NCBI RefSeq assembly: GCF_001245615.1
Contig: NZ_CWKH01000001.1
Location: forward strand, 2,294,001 to 2,358,000
DNA: 64,000 nucleotides
Source: Mycolicibacterium neworleansense
Lineage (GTDB): Bacteria; Actinomycetota; Actinomycetes; Mycobacteriales; Mycobacteriaceae
Direction of reading: 5' to 3'
A model generated the notes under the pieces. That model saw only the letters and a list, made by a program, of their open reading frames with translations, was not told where the DNA came from and ran no database searches. Position 1 is the stretch's first letter. Every line of letters begins with the position of its first letter. Positions 33,240 to 41,212 of the stretch are shown piece after piece. Position numbers and translations under genes: made by a program.

Positions 33240-34487
33240 CTACGCCGGCACCAGATGCGATACACCGGGCGCGGTCCGAGTGACGTCGCCGAGCAGTTCG
33301 AGCGCGTTGTCGCGCATGACCTTTCGGGTGTCCTCCAGGCTGAACTCGGGGAACTGCGGGATGTCCGCGGTGAAGGTGGTCGGATCGGCCAGTCCCTCAC
33401 CGTGCGGCCAGTCGGAGCCGAACAGGATCTTGTCGACGCCGATGGTGTCGGCGAGCAGCTTGACATCGTCCTCGTAGTAGGGCGCGATCCATACGTTGTT
33501 GCGCAGCTGCTCGACCGGATCCTCCTTGAAGTGATACGGCGCATTGTTGGCCGCCTTCTTCAGCCGTTTGATCAGCCGGTAGACGAAGTAGGAGCCGTTC
33601 TCGATGCTGCACACCTTGAGCTTGGGATGCCGGGTGAACACCTGGTGCACGATCATCGAGGCCATGGTGTCGTGGATCGCACGGTCGTCCATGATCACCA
33701 TGTCGAGCGGATCACGCTTGCCGAACCCTTTGAACACCCCGCTGCCGCCCCACAGGGCCGGCACGGCCATGTACCCGGAGTCCGACAGATGGAAGACCAC
33801 GGCCACGCCGGCCTCGGCCAGCCGGGCCCACACCGGATCATGGAGCGGGTCGCCGAGGGACCGCGGCCTGACCGCGCCGGGTACCGGGGCCGGGCGCACA
33901 CACACCAGCTTGGCGCCGCGGCCGATCACGAAATCGACTTCCTCGACCGCCTTCTCGGGATCGGCGAGCGAGATGATCGGTGCCGACACGAAGCGGCCGT
34001 CAGGTCGGTCGAATCCCCAGTCCTCGTCCAGCCACAGGTTGAAGGCGTGCACCGAGGCCATGGTGGCCTCGATGTCGTGCTTGAGTCCCTCCTCCACGCC
34101 GCAGGCGAACGTCGGCAACATGAACACGGTTTCGAGGCGCTGGCGGTCGAGCACCTCCAGTCGGGCATCGCGATTCTGATACTCGGGGTGGTCTGAGAGC
34201 CGGTCCACCTTCATCAGGGAGGCGGGATCGACGCCCTCGGGGATCTCGCCACGGAACAGCAGATCCAGGCAGCCCGGTTCGATGATCGGGTCGAAGGTCG
34301 GGTTGGGGATGAAGTGGTTGACCGTTCCGCCCATCACGGCCAGGGTTCGTTTGCCGTCCTGCACCATCTGCACGCCGCGGCTGCGGAACTCCTTGGGCAG
34401 GTGCCGGGTGAACGCATCGATCGGCTCGTAGTAGTGGTTGTCGACGTCGACGGCCAGGTACGGAAGCCGTTCGGGAGCTTCGGTCAT
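33240..34487 (-). CDS. Amidohydrolase-2 family metal-dependent hydrolase
   Basis: 415 residues, paralogous in layout to the protein at 24212. It has VDVDNHYYEP at the N-terminus, HFIPNPTFDP, VFHLSDSGY and FGSDWPHGEG near the C-terminus. The shared FIPNPTF block and similar length mark a distinct subgroup common in mycobacterial catabolic loci. A decarboxylase or ring hydrolase role fits the family. Nothing in the sequence fixes the substrate. Start ATG 34487, four bases after the crotonase stop. Confidence 0.9.
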   Translation of the reverse strand: MTEAPERLPYLAVDVDNHYYEPIDAFTRHLPKEFRSRGVQMVQDGKRTLAVMGGTVNHFIPNPTFDPIIEPGCLDLLFRGEIPEGVDPASLMKVDRLSDHPEYQNRDARLEVLDRQRLETVFMLPTFACGVEEGLKHDIEATMASVHAFNLWLDEDWGFDRPDGRFVSAPIISLADPEKAVEEVDFVIGRGAKLVCVRPAPVPGAVRPRSLGDPLHDPVWARLAEAGVAVVFHLSDSGYMAVPALWGGSGVFKGFGKRDPLDMVIMDDRAIHDTMASMIVHQVFTRHPKLKVCSIENGSYFVYRLIKRLKKAANNAPYHFKEDPVEQLRNNVWIAPYYEDDVKLLADTIGVDKILFGSDWPHGEGLADPTTFTADIPQFPEFSLEDTRKVMRDNALELLGDVTRTAPGVSHLVPA

Positions 34488-34491
34488 GTCA

Positions 34492-35313
34492 TCAACCTTC
34501 TTTCAGGGGCGGGAAATTCGGGGGCCGTTTCTCGAAGAACGCGGTGATGCCCTCGAGCAGGTCGGGGCGCACCATGGATTCGTGCATCAGCGTTTCGGCG
34601 CGCGCACTGACCTGCCGCACGTCATCGTGGGCATTGCCGTACAGCTGGCGCTTGATCACGGCCATCGAGGCGGGCGAGCAGTTGCGGGCCAGATCCTCGG
34701 CATACGCCAGGGCTCGGGGCAGCAGATCTTCAGGCGCCACAACCTCTTTCACCAAGCCGAGCTGCAACGCCTCCTCCGCGAAGAAGGTCCGCCCGCTCAG
34801 CAGCAGATCCGCCGAGGCGCCCCAGCCGGCCAGCCTCGGCAGGATCCAGGTGATACCGTACTCGCCGATCAGTCCCCGGCGCGGGAACGCGGTGGCGAAT
34901 TTCGCTCCGGCAGCGGCGAACCGGACGTCGCACATCAATGCGTGGGTGAGACCGATGCCGACACATGCGCCGTTGATGGCCGCGATGACGGGCTTGCGCA
35001 GTTCGGTGAGGAAATACGGGTGGCGCTCGCCGACGATCTTGCTGACATCGGTGTCTTCATTGATGCTGGCGCCGAGGTCCTGCATCGCGCCCATGTACGC
35101 ACCGGCGCAGAAGCCCCGGCCGGTACCGGTCAGCACCACGGCACGGACCGCCGGATCCGCCTCGGCACGGTCGAATGCGGCGTACACGCCGGCCGAGATG
35201 TCCGCACCCCAGGAGTTCAGCCTGTCGGGGCGGTTCAACGTGATGACCGTGACGCCGGCGTCGGTTGTTTCGTAGAGCACCGCCTCGGTTCCCACCTCGT
35301 CGGCGAGCGTCAT
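34492..35313 (-). CDS. Enoyl-CoA hydratase/isomerase family protein
   Basis: 273-residue crotonase. The oxyanion-hole block is NGACVGIGLTHAL. The segment FPRRGLIGEYGITWILPR has Arg at the usual first catalytic Glu position and Glu in GEYG near the second, so it may be an isomerase or hydrolase rather than a standard hydratase. It is the first gene of the six-gene operon ending at 28554. A degenerate family B site lies 46 bases upstream. Confidence 0.9.
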   Translation of the reverse strand: MTLADEVGTEAVLYETTDAGVTVITLNRPDRLNSWGADISAGVYAAFDRAEADPAVRAVVLTGTGRGFCAGAYMGAMQDLGASINEDTDVSKIVGERHPYFLTELRKPVIAAINGACVGIGLTHALMCDVRFAAAGAKFATAFPRRGLIGEYGITWILPRLAGWGASADLLLSGRTFFAEEALQLGLVKEVVAPEDLLPRALAYAEDLARNCSPASMAVIKRQLYGNAHDDVRQVSARAETLMHESMVRPDLLEGITAFFEKRPPNFPPLKEG

Positions 35314-35358
35314 GCGCCGACCACCTCCCGCTGCCGCACCAGCCGTTCAGACATACAT

Positions 35359-35375
35359 ACTGTATACCTATCGGT
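35359..35375. promoter_or_regulatory. Possible degenerate family B operator
   Basis: ACTGTATACCTATCGGT: the left half matches 6 of 7 bases, the right half 4 of 7. It lies upstream of the crotonase operon start. Confidence 0.4.
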
Positions 35376-35425
35376 AGTGCATTCCGCAAGCCCCGCATCG
35401 AAGCCGCGACCTGCGCAAAGACGGC

Positions 35426-36433
35426 TCAATCGTCGATCAAACCGAGCTTCCGATAAGCGGTTTCGATCTGAGTCTTCGCGACCTCGGGAAGCACGACCTG
35501 GGGCGGACGGGAATGCGGATAGGCCCCGACCGGCATTCCCAGCACCGAGGCCGCGTATTTGAAGGCGCCGGCCCAGTGGGTGAAATAGTCGGCGCGGCCC
35601 GGATAACACGTGAACCAGGACCCCAGGTCCAGGCTGAACTGGTCCAGACCGGAGTCCCGGGCGAAGTCCATCGCCTCGATGAGCCGGTCGGCGTACACCA
35701 GGTCCCAGTATTCGGTGAAGATGCGGCGTTGTGGAGTTTCGTACAGGTACCCGGCGGTGCCCAACTGGGCGGGACAGACGATGCCGTCGCGTAGCCAACC
35801 GGCCCGGTACACCATCGTGTCGCACTCCCAAACCGCGAGATACGGCGCCAGTTCGTGCAGCCGTCGGCTCGCCGCGGGCCGGAACGCGCCCTCCTTGGTG
35901 GCACACACCGCAGGGATCGCCTCGGCAATCCGCGCGCTTTCGTCGGGCGTCAGCACATAGCCCGAGGATGGTGAGTTGAACATCCCCAGCGCGATGTCGG
36001 TGCGCTCGGCGATGTAGGAGAAGAAGCGCAGGACGCCTTCTCCTCCGTGCGTTTCCATCATCGGGGTTTGGATGTAGACGATGTCGGCGCCCGCGTGCTG
36101 GGCGTGCAAGGTGAGCTCCAGACAGTCCTTGGCCGATGTCGTCGCGGTGCAGGCCTGGATCACGACATCCGGGTTGGCCCGGCGCCCCTCCTCGATCGCC
36201 ACCTCGAGCAGTCGCTTGCGCTCAGCGAGGGTCAGCGCCCAGAATTCGGCCAAACCGCTGGTACACCAAAGCATCTGGTGACCGAGGTCGCCGACGCAGT
36301 AGCGCACCAGGTACCGGTAGGCGTCCCAGTCGATGTCGTCACCGTCGGTGCCGCAGAACGGGGTATAGAGCGAATCACCGATTCCGCGTAGCGCACCGCG
36401 GGCCCAGTCCCTCGCCTCGGCTGCTGTTGCCAT
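35426..36433 (-). CDS. DapA/N-acetylneuraminate lyase-family aldolase
   Basis: 335 residues from ATG 36433 (an open frame to 36991 runs antisense of nothing real and overlaps the SDR). It is a class I aldolase TIM barrel: GDSLYTPF at the N-terminus and Schiff-base Lys180 in CATKEGAF. The usual catalytic Tyr of YNxP is Phe here (MFNSPSSGY). Members include hydratase-aldolases that cleave aromatic side chains. In this setting it could split a ring-opened keto acid to release a pyruvate-like unit. It lies eight bases after the SDR stop. Confidence 0.88.
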   Translation of the reverse strand: MATAAEARDWARGALRGIGDSLYTPFCGTDGDDIDWDAYRYLVRYCVGDLGHQMLWCTSGLAEFWALTLAERKRLLEVAIEEGRRANPDVVIQACTATTSAKDCLELTLHAQHAGADIVYIQTPMMETHGGEGVLRFFSYIAERTDIALGMFNSPSSGYVLTPDESARIAEAIPAVCATKEGAFRPAASRRLHELAPYLAVWECDTMVYRAGWLRDGIVCPAQLGTAGYLYETPQRRIFTEYWDLVYADRLIEAMDFARDSGLDQFSLDLGSWFTCYPGRADYFTHWAGAFKYAASVLGMPVGAYPHSRPPQVVLPEVAKTQIETAYRKLGLIDD

Positions 36434-36441
36434 GCGACCCC

Positions 36442-37236
36442 CTAGATGAAGTCCGATCCACCATCCACGTTGACGTTCGCACCCGTCATGTACGAATTGC
36501 GCTTGGAGGCGAGAAATGCTGCGACGGGACCGATTTCGCTGGGAAGTCCGGCGCGGGGCAGGTGGGCAGGATGCCCGAAATGCTCGTCGATGGCCGCCAT
36601 CAACGCATACGGATCGTTGCCGTCGACACCCACCGTGGCGGCCCAGCCCCGCAGCGCCTCCGACGAGATGCTGCCCGGTGAGACCACATTGACCATGATC
36701 TCGTCCTTGGCCAACAACAGCGAAAGGTTCTTGGACACACTGTTGAGGGCTGCTTTGGCCGCTGTGTAGGCCGGTAGCCGCGTGCTCTGCCGCTGGGTGG
36801 AGTGGGCCGAGAAGTTGACGACGCGTGCCCACTCGGCCTTGCGTAGCAACGGCAATGCCGCGCGCACGCAGCGCACCATGCCCATCAGACCGGCGTCGAA
36901 CGCCTCTTGCCACTGGTCGTCGGTCAACTCCTCGAAGTTGCCCGCGGCGCCGGGGCCGACCGTGTTGATCAAGGCATTGATCACACCCCACCGCTGACCC
37001 AACTGGGCGAAGGCCTGGTCGACCTGGCCGCCGTCGGAGGTGTCCGCGACGATCGGCACCGCCTCGGGCGATCCGAGGCGGGTCAGCTCCGTCGCGGCGG
37101 CGTCGAGTACGTCACGGGACCGCCCGACGATCGCGATCCGAGCTCCGTCCTCGGCCAGGCACTGCGCGGTCGCGAAACCCATCCCACGGCCACCGCCCAC
37201 GACGACGGTGGCCGCACCGGCGAATCCGAGATCCAT
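36442..37236 (-). CDS. SDR-family oxidoreductase
   Basis: 264 residues. The cofactor motif is GGGRGMGFA, NTVG replaces NNAG, the catalytic Ser is in FSAHST, and YTAAKAAL follows. The C-terminal MTGANVNVDGG is typical. The loop IVGRSRD suggests NADP(H). It is the second gene of an operon: crotonase, SDR, DapA-like aldolase. It likely oxidises a 3-hydroxyacyl-CoA or ring alcohol. Confidence 0.9.
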   Translation of the reverse strand: MDLGFAGAATVVVGGGRGMGFATAQCLAEDGARIAIVGRSRDVLDAAATELTRLGSPEAVPIVADTSDGGQVDQAFAQLGQRWGVINALINTVGPGAAGNFEELTDDQWQEAFDAGLMGMVRCVRAALPLLRKAEWARVVNFSAHSTQRQSTRLPAYTAAKAALNSVSKNLSLLLAKDEIMVNVVSPGSISSEALRGWAATVGVDGNDPYALMAAIDEHFGHPAHLPRAGLPSEIGPVAAFLASKRNSYMTGANVNVDGGSDFI

Positions 37237-37243
37237 GGAATCG

Positions 37244-38005
37244 TCAGGAACCGGTCCAATTGGGGGCGCGCTTCTCGGCGAAGGCGATCGCCCCCTCCTT
37301 GGCGTCGTTGGAGGAGAACACCGGTGCGAGCAGTTCGCCCTGCTTCTTCCACATCTCGTCGGCCGACCACTCCGAGGACGAGGCGATGATCTCCTTGGTC
37401 ACGGCCACGGCCAGCGGGCCGTTGGCGGTGATCCGATCGGCGAGTTCGAGCGCACCGTCGAGCGCTTCTCCGGGCTCGGTGAGCTTGTTGACGAAACCCC
37501 ACGCGGCGGCTTCCTCGGCGGTGAAGCTGTCGCCGGTGAGCGCGAGTTCCATCGCCTTCTGGTACGGGATGCGCTGGTGCAGTCGCAGCAGGCCGCCACC
37601 GCCGGCCACCAGACCGCGCTTGACCTCGGGGATACCGAACTTCGCGACCTTGGAGGCCACAACCAGGTCAGTGGCCAGCACCAACTCGGTACCACCGGCG
37701 AGCGCGAACCCTTCGACCGCGGCGATCAACGGCTTGCGCGGCGGGCGCTCGGTGAAACCCGCACCGCGACCGGGAACGTAGGGCAGCTCCCCCGAAGCGA
37801 ACGCCTTCAGGTCCATGCCGGCGCAGAAGTTTCCGCCCGCACCGGTGAGGACCGCCACCGACAGCTCGGGGGTGTCGTCGAGCTCGTCCATCGCATCGGC
37901 GAGCCCCTGAACCACCGCAAGGTTGAACGCGTTGCGCGCTTCCGGACGATTGATCGTGATGACGAGCGTCCGACCACGACGCTCCCGCAGAACTACTTCC
38001 GACAC
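37244..38005 (-). CDS. Enoyl-CoA hydratase family protein
   Basis: 253-residue crotonase from GTG 38005, with GGGG six bases away (TTG 38008 would add one residue). The oxyanion block is EGFALAGGTELVL, and the first catalytic Glu is present in FGIPEVKRGL. It is closer to standard hydratases than the other crotonases here. It opens the operon behind an imperfect family B palindrome at 38050. Confidence 0.9.
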   Translation of the reverse strand: MSEVVLRERRGRTLVITINRPEARNAFNLAVVQGLADAMDELDDTPELSVAVLTGAGGNFCAGMDLKAFASGELPYVPGRGAGFTERPPRKPLIAAVEGFALAGGTELVLATDLVVASKVAKFGIPEVKRGLVAGGGGLLRLHQRIPYQKAMELALTGDSFTAEEAAAWGFVNKLTEPGEALDGALELADRITANGPLAVAVTKEIIASSSEWSADEMWKKQGELLAPVFSSNDAKEGAIAFAEKRAPNWTGS

Positions 38006-38049
38006 CAAATGCCCCTTCGCTCGCGAAGCCCGATAACCCGGAAAAGCCT

Positions 38050-38066
38050 ACTATAGGGATTACAGT
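38050..38066. promoter_or_regulatory. Putative TetR operator, family B site 4 (imperfect)
   Basis: ACTATAGGGATTACAGT: the right arm is perfect, the left arm matches 5 of 7. It is 44 bases upstream of the crotonase start, in the gap facing the TetR gene at 38284. Confidence 0.6.
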
Positions 38067-38283
38067 ACAAACGCGGCACCCCGCCCGCAGCGGCCGAGCG
38101 ACGTCCCGATGCGAACGGTGGAAGGTATCCACGGAAGGGCTACCGGTAAGGTTGACAGCGACAAGACCCCGCGACACGCGCGCATAGGCGCAGTTCAGGT
38201 GGCAGCCGGCGGTAAATTCACTGCGATTGAGCCGCGGCACAGGGACGACTTGAGCAGATTCGATTTCGATGGAGGTGCCCGCA

Positions 38284-39033
38284 GTGGCAAAGCAACCGAC
38301 CGCTGAGAAGCGTCAACGGCGCGAACGTGGATCCATCAATCCCGACGACATCATCAACGGCGCATTCGAACTCGCCGAGCAGGTGTCGATCGACAACCTC
38401 AGCATGCCGCTGCTGGGCAAACATCTCGGCGTCGGTGTCACGAGCATCTACTGGTACTTCCGCAAGAAGGACGATCTGCTCAACGCGATGACCGACCGCG
38501 CCCTGCGCGAGTTCGTCGTCGCCACCCCGTACGTGGAGGCCAAGGACTGGCGCGAGTCACTGGCCAATCACGCCCGCACCATGCGAAAAGCCTTCATGGC
38601 CAATCCGATCCTGTGTGATCTCATTCTCATTCGGTCCGCACTGAGCCCGCGCGCCGCACGCCTCGGCGTGCAGGAGATGGAGACCGCCATCTCCGGTCTG
38701 GTCGAAGCCGGGCTGTCGGTCGAGGACGCCTTCGACACCTATTCCGCCGTGTCCGTCCACGTCCGCGGGTCGGTGGTGCTGCATCGCCTCTACGAGAAGA
38801 ACCGGGCCAACGACAACGCGCCCGGCGATTACGAAGAGACCATGGTCATCGATCCCGAGACCACCCCGCTGCTGGCACAGGTCACCAGCGAGGGGCACCG
38901 CATCGGCGCGGCCGACGAGAAGAACTTCGAGTACGGCCTGGAGTGCATCCTCGACCATGCCGCGCAGCGGATCGAGGCGAATGCCGGCAAGGCCAAGAAG
39001 GCGCCCGCCCGCCGGAAGGCCGCGGCCAGCTGA
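38284..39033 (+). CDS. TetR-family regulator (paralogue 2)
   Basis: 249 residues from GTG 38284, with GGAGG eight bases upstream (an ATG at 38269 lies inside that site). The helix-turn-helix LSMPLLGKHLGVGVTSIYWY then FRKKDDLLNAMTDR is almost identical to that of the TetR at 17981, while the ligand domains differ more. A Lys/Ala/Arg-rich tail ends the protein. It is divergent from the crotonase-SDR-aldolase operon. Inference: it shares the ACTGTAA-N3-TTACAGT operator with its paralogue but may sense a different ligand. Confidence 0.92.
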   Translation: MAKQPTAEKRQRRERGSINPDDIINGAFELAEQVSIDNLSMPLLGKHLGVGVTSIYWYFRKKDDLLNAMTDRALREFVVATPYVEAKDWRESLANHARTMRKAFMANPILCDLILIRSALSPRAARLGVQEMETAISGLVEAGLSVEDAFDTYSAVSVHVRGSVVLHRLYEKNRANDNAPGDYEETMVIDPETTPLLAQVTSEGHRIGAADEKNFEYGLECILDHAAQRIEANAGKAKKAPARRKAAAS

Positions 39034-39086
39034 CTCTGCGCCCGCGGCGCGTCCTGCTCGGACTTTCGCGCCGGGGACGCAGAGTC
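39032..39086. terminator. Bidirectional hairpin between convergent genes
   Basis: Arms begin GACTCTGCG (39032) and end CGCAGAGTC (39086), with further pairing inside (39046-39051 with 39067-39072). The TetR stop codon is partly within it. It faces the thiolase gene on the other strand. Confidence 0.65.
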
Positions 39087-39096
39087 AAACCACGTT

Positions 39097-40278
39097 CTAG
39101 ACCTCGATGACCAGCCCGCCGCCCTGGCCGCCGCCGGCGCACATCGCTGCCACACCGATACCGCCACCCTGACGCTGCAGTTCGTAGATCAGCGTGGTGA
39201 CCATGCGGGCACCCGAGGCCGAGATCGGATGGCCCAGGCTGCAGCCGCTGCCGGAGAAGTTCACCAGCTCCTCGTCGATGCCGTACTTGCGGACCGCGGC
39301 GATCGGTACCGAGGCGAAGGCCTCGTTGATCTCCCACAGCGCCACATCCGAGGGCTTGAGCCCGGCCCGGTCGAGCACCTTGCCGATCACCTCGACGCCA
39401 CCGAGGCCGGTGTCGCGAGCGGCAACGCCGACCGCGCCCCAGGCCCTGACCTTGGCCATCACGTTGAGGTTCTCCGCGGCCGCATAGTCGTCGCCGACCA
39501 GCGCGACAGCAGCGGCAGCGTCGTTGGTGCCGCTGCTGTTGCCCGCAGTGATGGAGAATCCTTCGATCTCCGGGTGCAGGACCTTGAGCTCGGCGAGCTT
39601 CTCGGCGGTGGTGCCACGGCGCGGGTGCTCGTCGACGCTGAACTCGATGACCGAGCCGTCGGGCTGGTTCACCTTGAGCGGCACGATCTCGTCGAGGAAC
39701 TTGCCCGCGTCAATGGCGGCGATCGCCCGCTGATGCGAGCGCGCGGCCCAGGCGTCCATGTCCTCACGGGTGATCCCGGCGGCCTGCGCGGTGTTCCAGC
39801 CGACCGTGATCGACATGTCGCGCATCGGCGCATCGGGCGTCTCGACGTGCGTCGGGGTCATCCACGGCTCGATGAACTCGATCTCGGGACCGAATCCCGG
39901 AACGCGCCATTTCATCAGCGGCGACGAGGACAGCGACTGCACGCCGCCGGCGACCAGGACCCGCTCCATGCCGGAGCCGATCTGGGCAGCCGCATTGCCG
40001 ATCGCGGTGAGCGATCCGGCGCAGTGCCGGTTGACGGCCTGGCCGGGCACCGACTGCCAGCCCAGCGCGTCGGCCGCGTAGCGGGCGATATCGCCGCCGC
40101 CATAGTTGGATTCGGCGAAGATCAGGTCGTCGATGGCTTCCGGGTTGATACCGGCGCGACGCACGACCTCGGGCAGGACCGTGGTGATCAAGGTTTCCGG
40201 CGGGGTGTTGACCAGCGTTCCCTTGAAGGAGCGGCCGATCGCTGTGCGGGCAGCGCCCACGATGACGGGTGTTGGCAT
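39097..40278 (-). CDS. Acetyl-CoA acyltransferase (thiolase)
   Basis: 393 residues with the full thiolase set: nucleophile Cys in NRHCAGSLTA, GNSSGTNDAA, NEAFAS, the His in SLGHPISASGA and the second Cys in MCAGGGQGGG. It catalyses CoA-dependent cleavage of 3-ketoacyl-CoA. It lies downstream of a crotonase and a GntR regulator in one operon. It is the catalytically complete counterpart of the Ltp-like protein at 22973. Confidence 0.93.
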   Translation of the reverse strand: MPTPVIVGAARTAIGRSFKGTLVNTPPETLITTVLPEVVRRAGINPEAIDDLIFAESNYGGGDIARYAADALGWQSVPGQAVNRHCAGSLTAIGNAAAQIGSGMERVLVAGGVQSLSSSPLMKWRVPGFGPEIEFIEPWMTPTHVETPDAPMRDMSITVGWNTAQAAGITREDMDAWAARSHQRAIAAIDAGKFLDEIVPLKVNQPDGSVIEFSVDEHPRRGTTAEKLAELKVLHPEIEGFSITAGNSSGTNDAAAAVALVGDDYAAAENLNVMAKVRAWGAVGVAARDTGLGGVEVIGKVLDRAGLKPSDVALWEINEAFASVPIAAVRKYGIDEELVNFSGSGCSLGHPISASGARMVTTLIYELQRQGGGIGVAAMCAGGGQGGGLVIEV

Positions 40279-40305
40279 GGTTTCACCTTTACGCTATATC
40301 GTGTT

Positions 40306-40322
40306 TCTGTAACGGTATCAGG
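40306..40322. promoter_or_regulatory. Weak family B-like site upstream of thiolase
   Basis: Left half TCTGTAA (6 of 7) and a poor right half. Located 28 bases before the thiolase start. May be chance. Confidence 0.2.
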
Positions 40323-40330
40323 ACGGGATG

Positions 40331-41212
40331 CTACTGCGGTTCCGGGACGTGAAAATGTTCGTCACGCAGTCGGAACGCTTCCTTCGTGCCGTGCTGCGCG
40401 CGGGTCTTGACGAAGTTGAACTCGCCTGGCGCGAACTGCAAGTTGGTGCCGTAGGCATGGAAGATGTAGCTGGCCACCTCCTCGCCCTGGTAGGCCTGAC
40501 TCTGTTCGACGAGCCGGAACGCCTCCTTGGCGATCACCACCCCGTCGGCCGGCATCTTGGCCGCCTTCGCCGCCCAGTACTGCGCCCGGGCGGTCACCTG
40601 GTCGGCATCACAGGTGTCGGTGAAGACGCCGAGGTGCTCGACGGAACCGGCCTCGACGATGTCGCCGGTGAGCAGCATCCGTCGGGCCAGCACCGGGCCG
40701 AGCCGGTGGAAGAACATGTGCAGGCTGCCCAGCGCCGGGCCGAGGAACCGGGTGGCCGGCATCCCGATCTTGGTGTCGCGTGCGATCACCGAGATGTCGG
40801 TCATCAACGCCATCTCGAACCCGCCGCCCAGCGCGTAGCCGCTGATCTCGCCCACGGTGACCTTCGGGAAGCCCATGAAATTGTGATAGAAGCCAAAGGA
40901 CTTGCGGTCCACCGTGAGTCGGCGCCGCTGGCTGGGGCGTGACTTCTTCGGCGCCTCAGCAGGGGCGTCCGTCCGCTCGCCGCCATACCAGCCGTAGGCG
41001 TTGTTCATGTCGGCGCCGGTGCTGAACACCCCCTCGGCACCACGCAGCAGCACGACGGTCAGATCGTCGTCGTCGGCCACGATGTCGAGACAGCGGGCGA
41101 TCTCGTCGCGCATCGCCGCATCGTAGGAGTTGCGCTGCTTGGGATTGTTCAGCGTGATGGTGGCGATGCGGTGATCCGCATCGACCTCGAACAGCACCCG
41201 GTCATCTGTCAT
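40331..41212 (-). CDS. Enoyl-CoA hydratase/isomerase family protein
   Basis: 293-residue crotonase, longer than usual because of a basic insertion around residues 75-105 (YGGERTDAPAEAPKKSRPSQ). The oxyanion block is SGYALGGGFEMAL. The usual catalytic Glu position holds another residue (MPATRFLG), so hydratase activity is uncertain and an isomerase, dehydratase or C-C lyase role is possible. The start overlaps the GntR stop by 11 bases. Confidence 0.88.
   Translation of the reverse strand: MTDDRVLFEVDADHRIATITLNNPKQRNSYDAAMRDEIARCLDIVADDDDLTVVLLRGAEGVFSTGADMNNAYGWYGGERTDAPAEAPKKSRPSQRRRLTVDRKSFGFYHNFMGFPKVTVGEISGYALGGGFEMALMTDISVIARDTKIGMPATRFLGPALGSLHMFFHRLGPVLARRMLLTGDIVEAGSVEHLGVFTDTCDADQVTARAQYWAAKAAKMPADGVVIAKEAFRLVEQSQAYQGEEVASYIFHAYGTNLQFAPGEFNFVKTRAQHGTKEAFRLRDEHFHVPEPQ

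Noticed and set aside
36434..36991. Apparent N-terminal extension of the DapA-like aldolase
   Set aside because: It is in another frame of the SDR at 36442. The aldolase barrel starts within 20 residues of ATG 36433.
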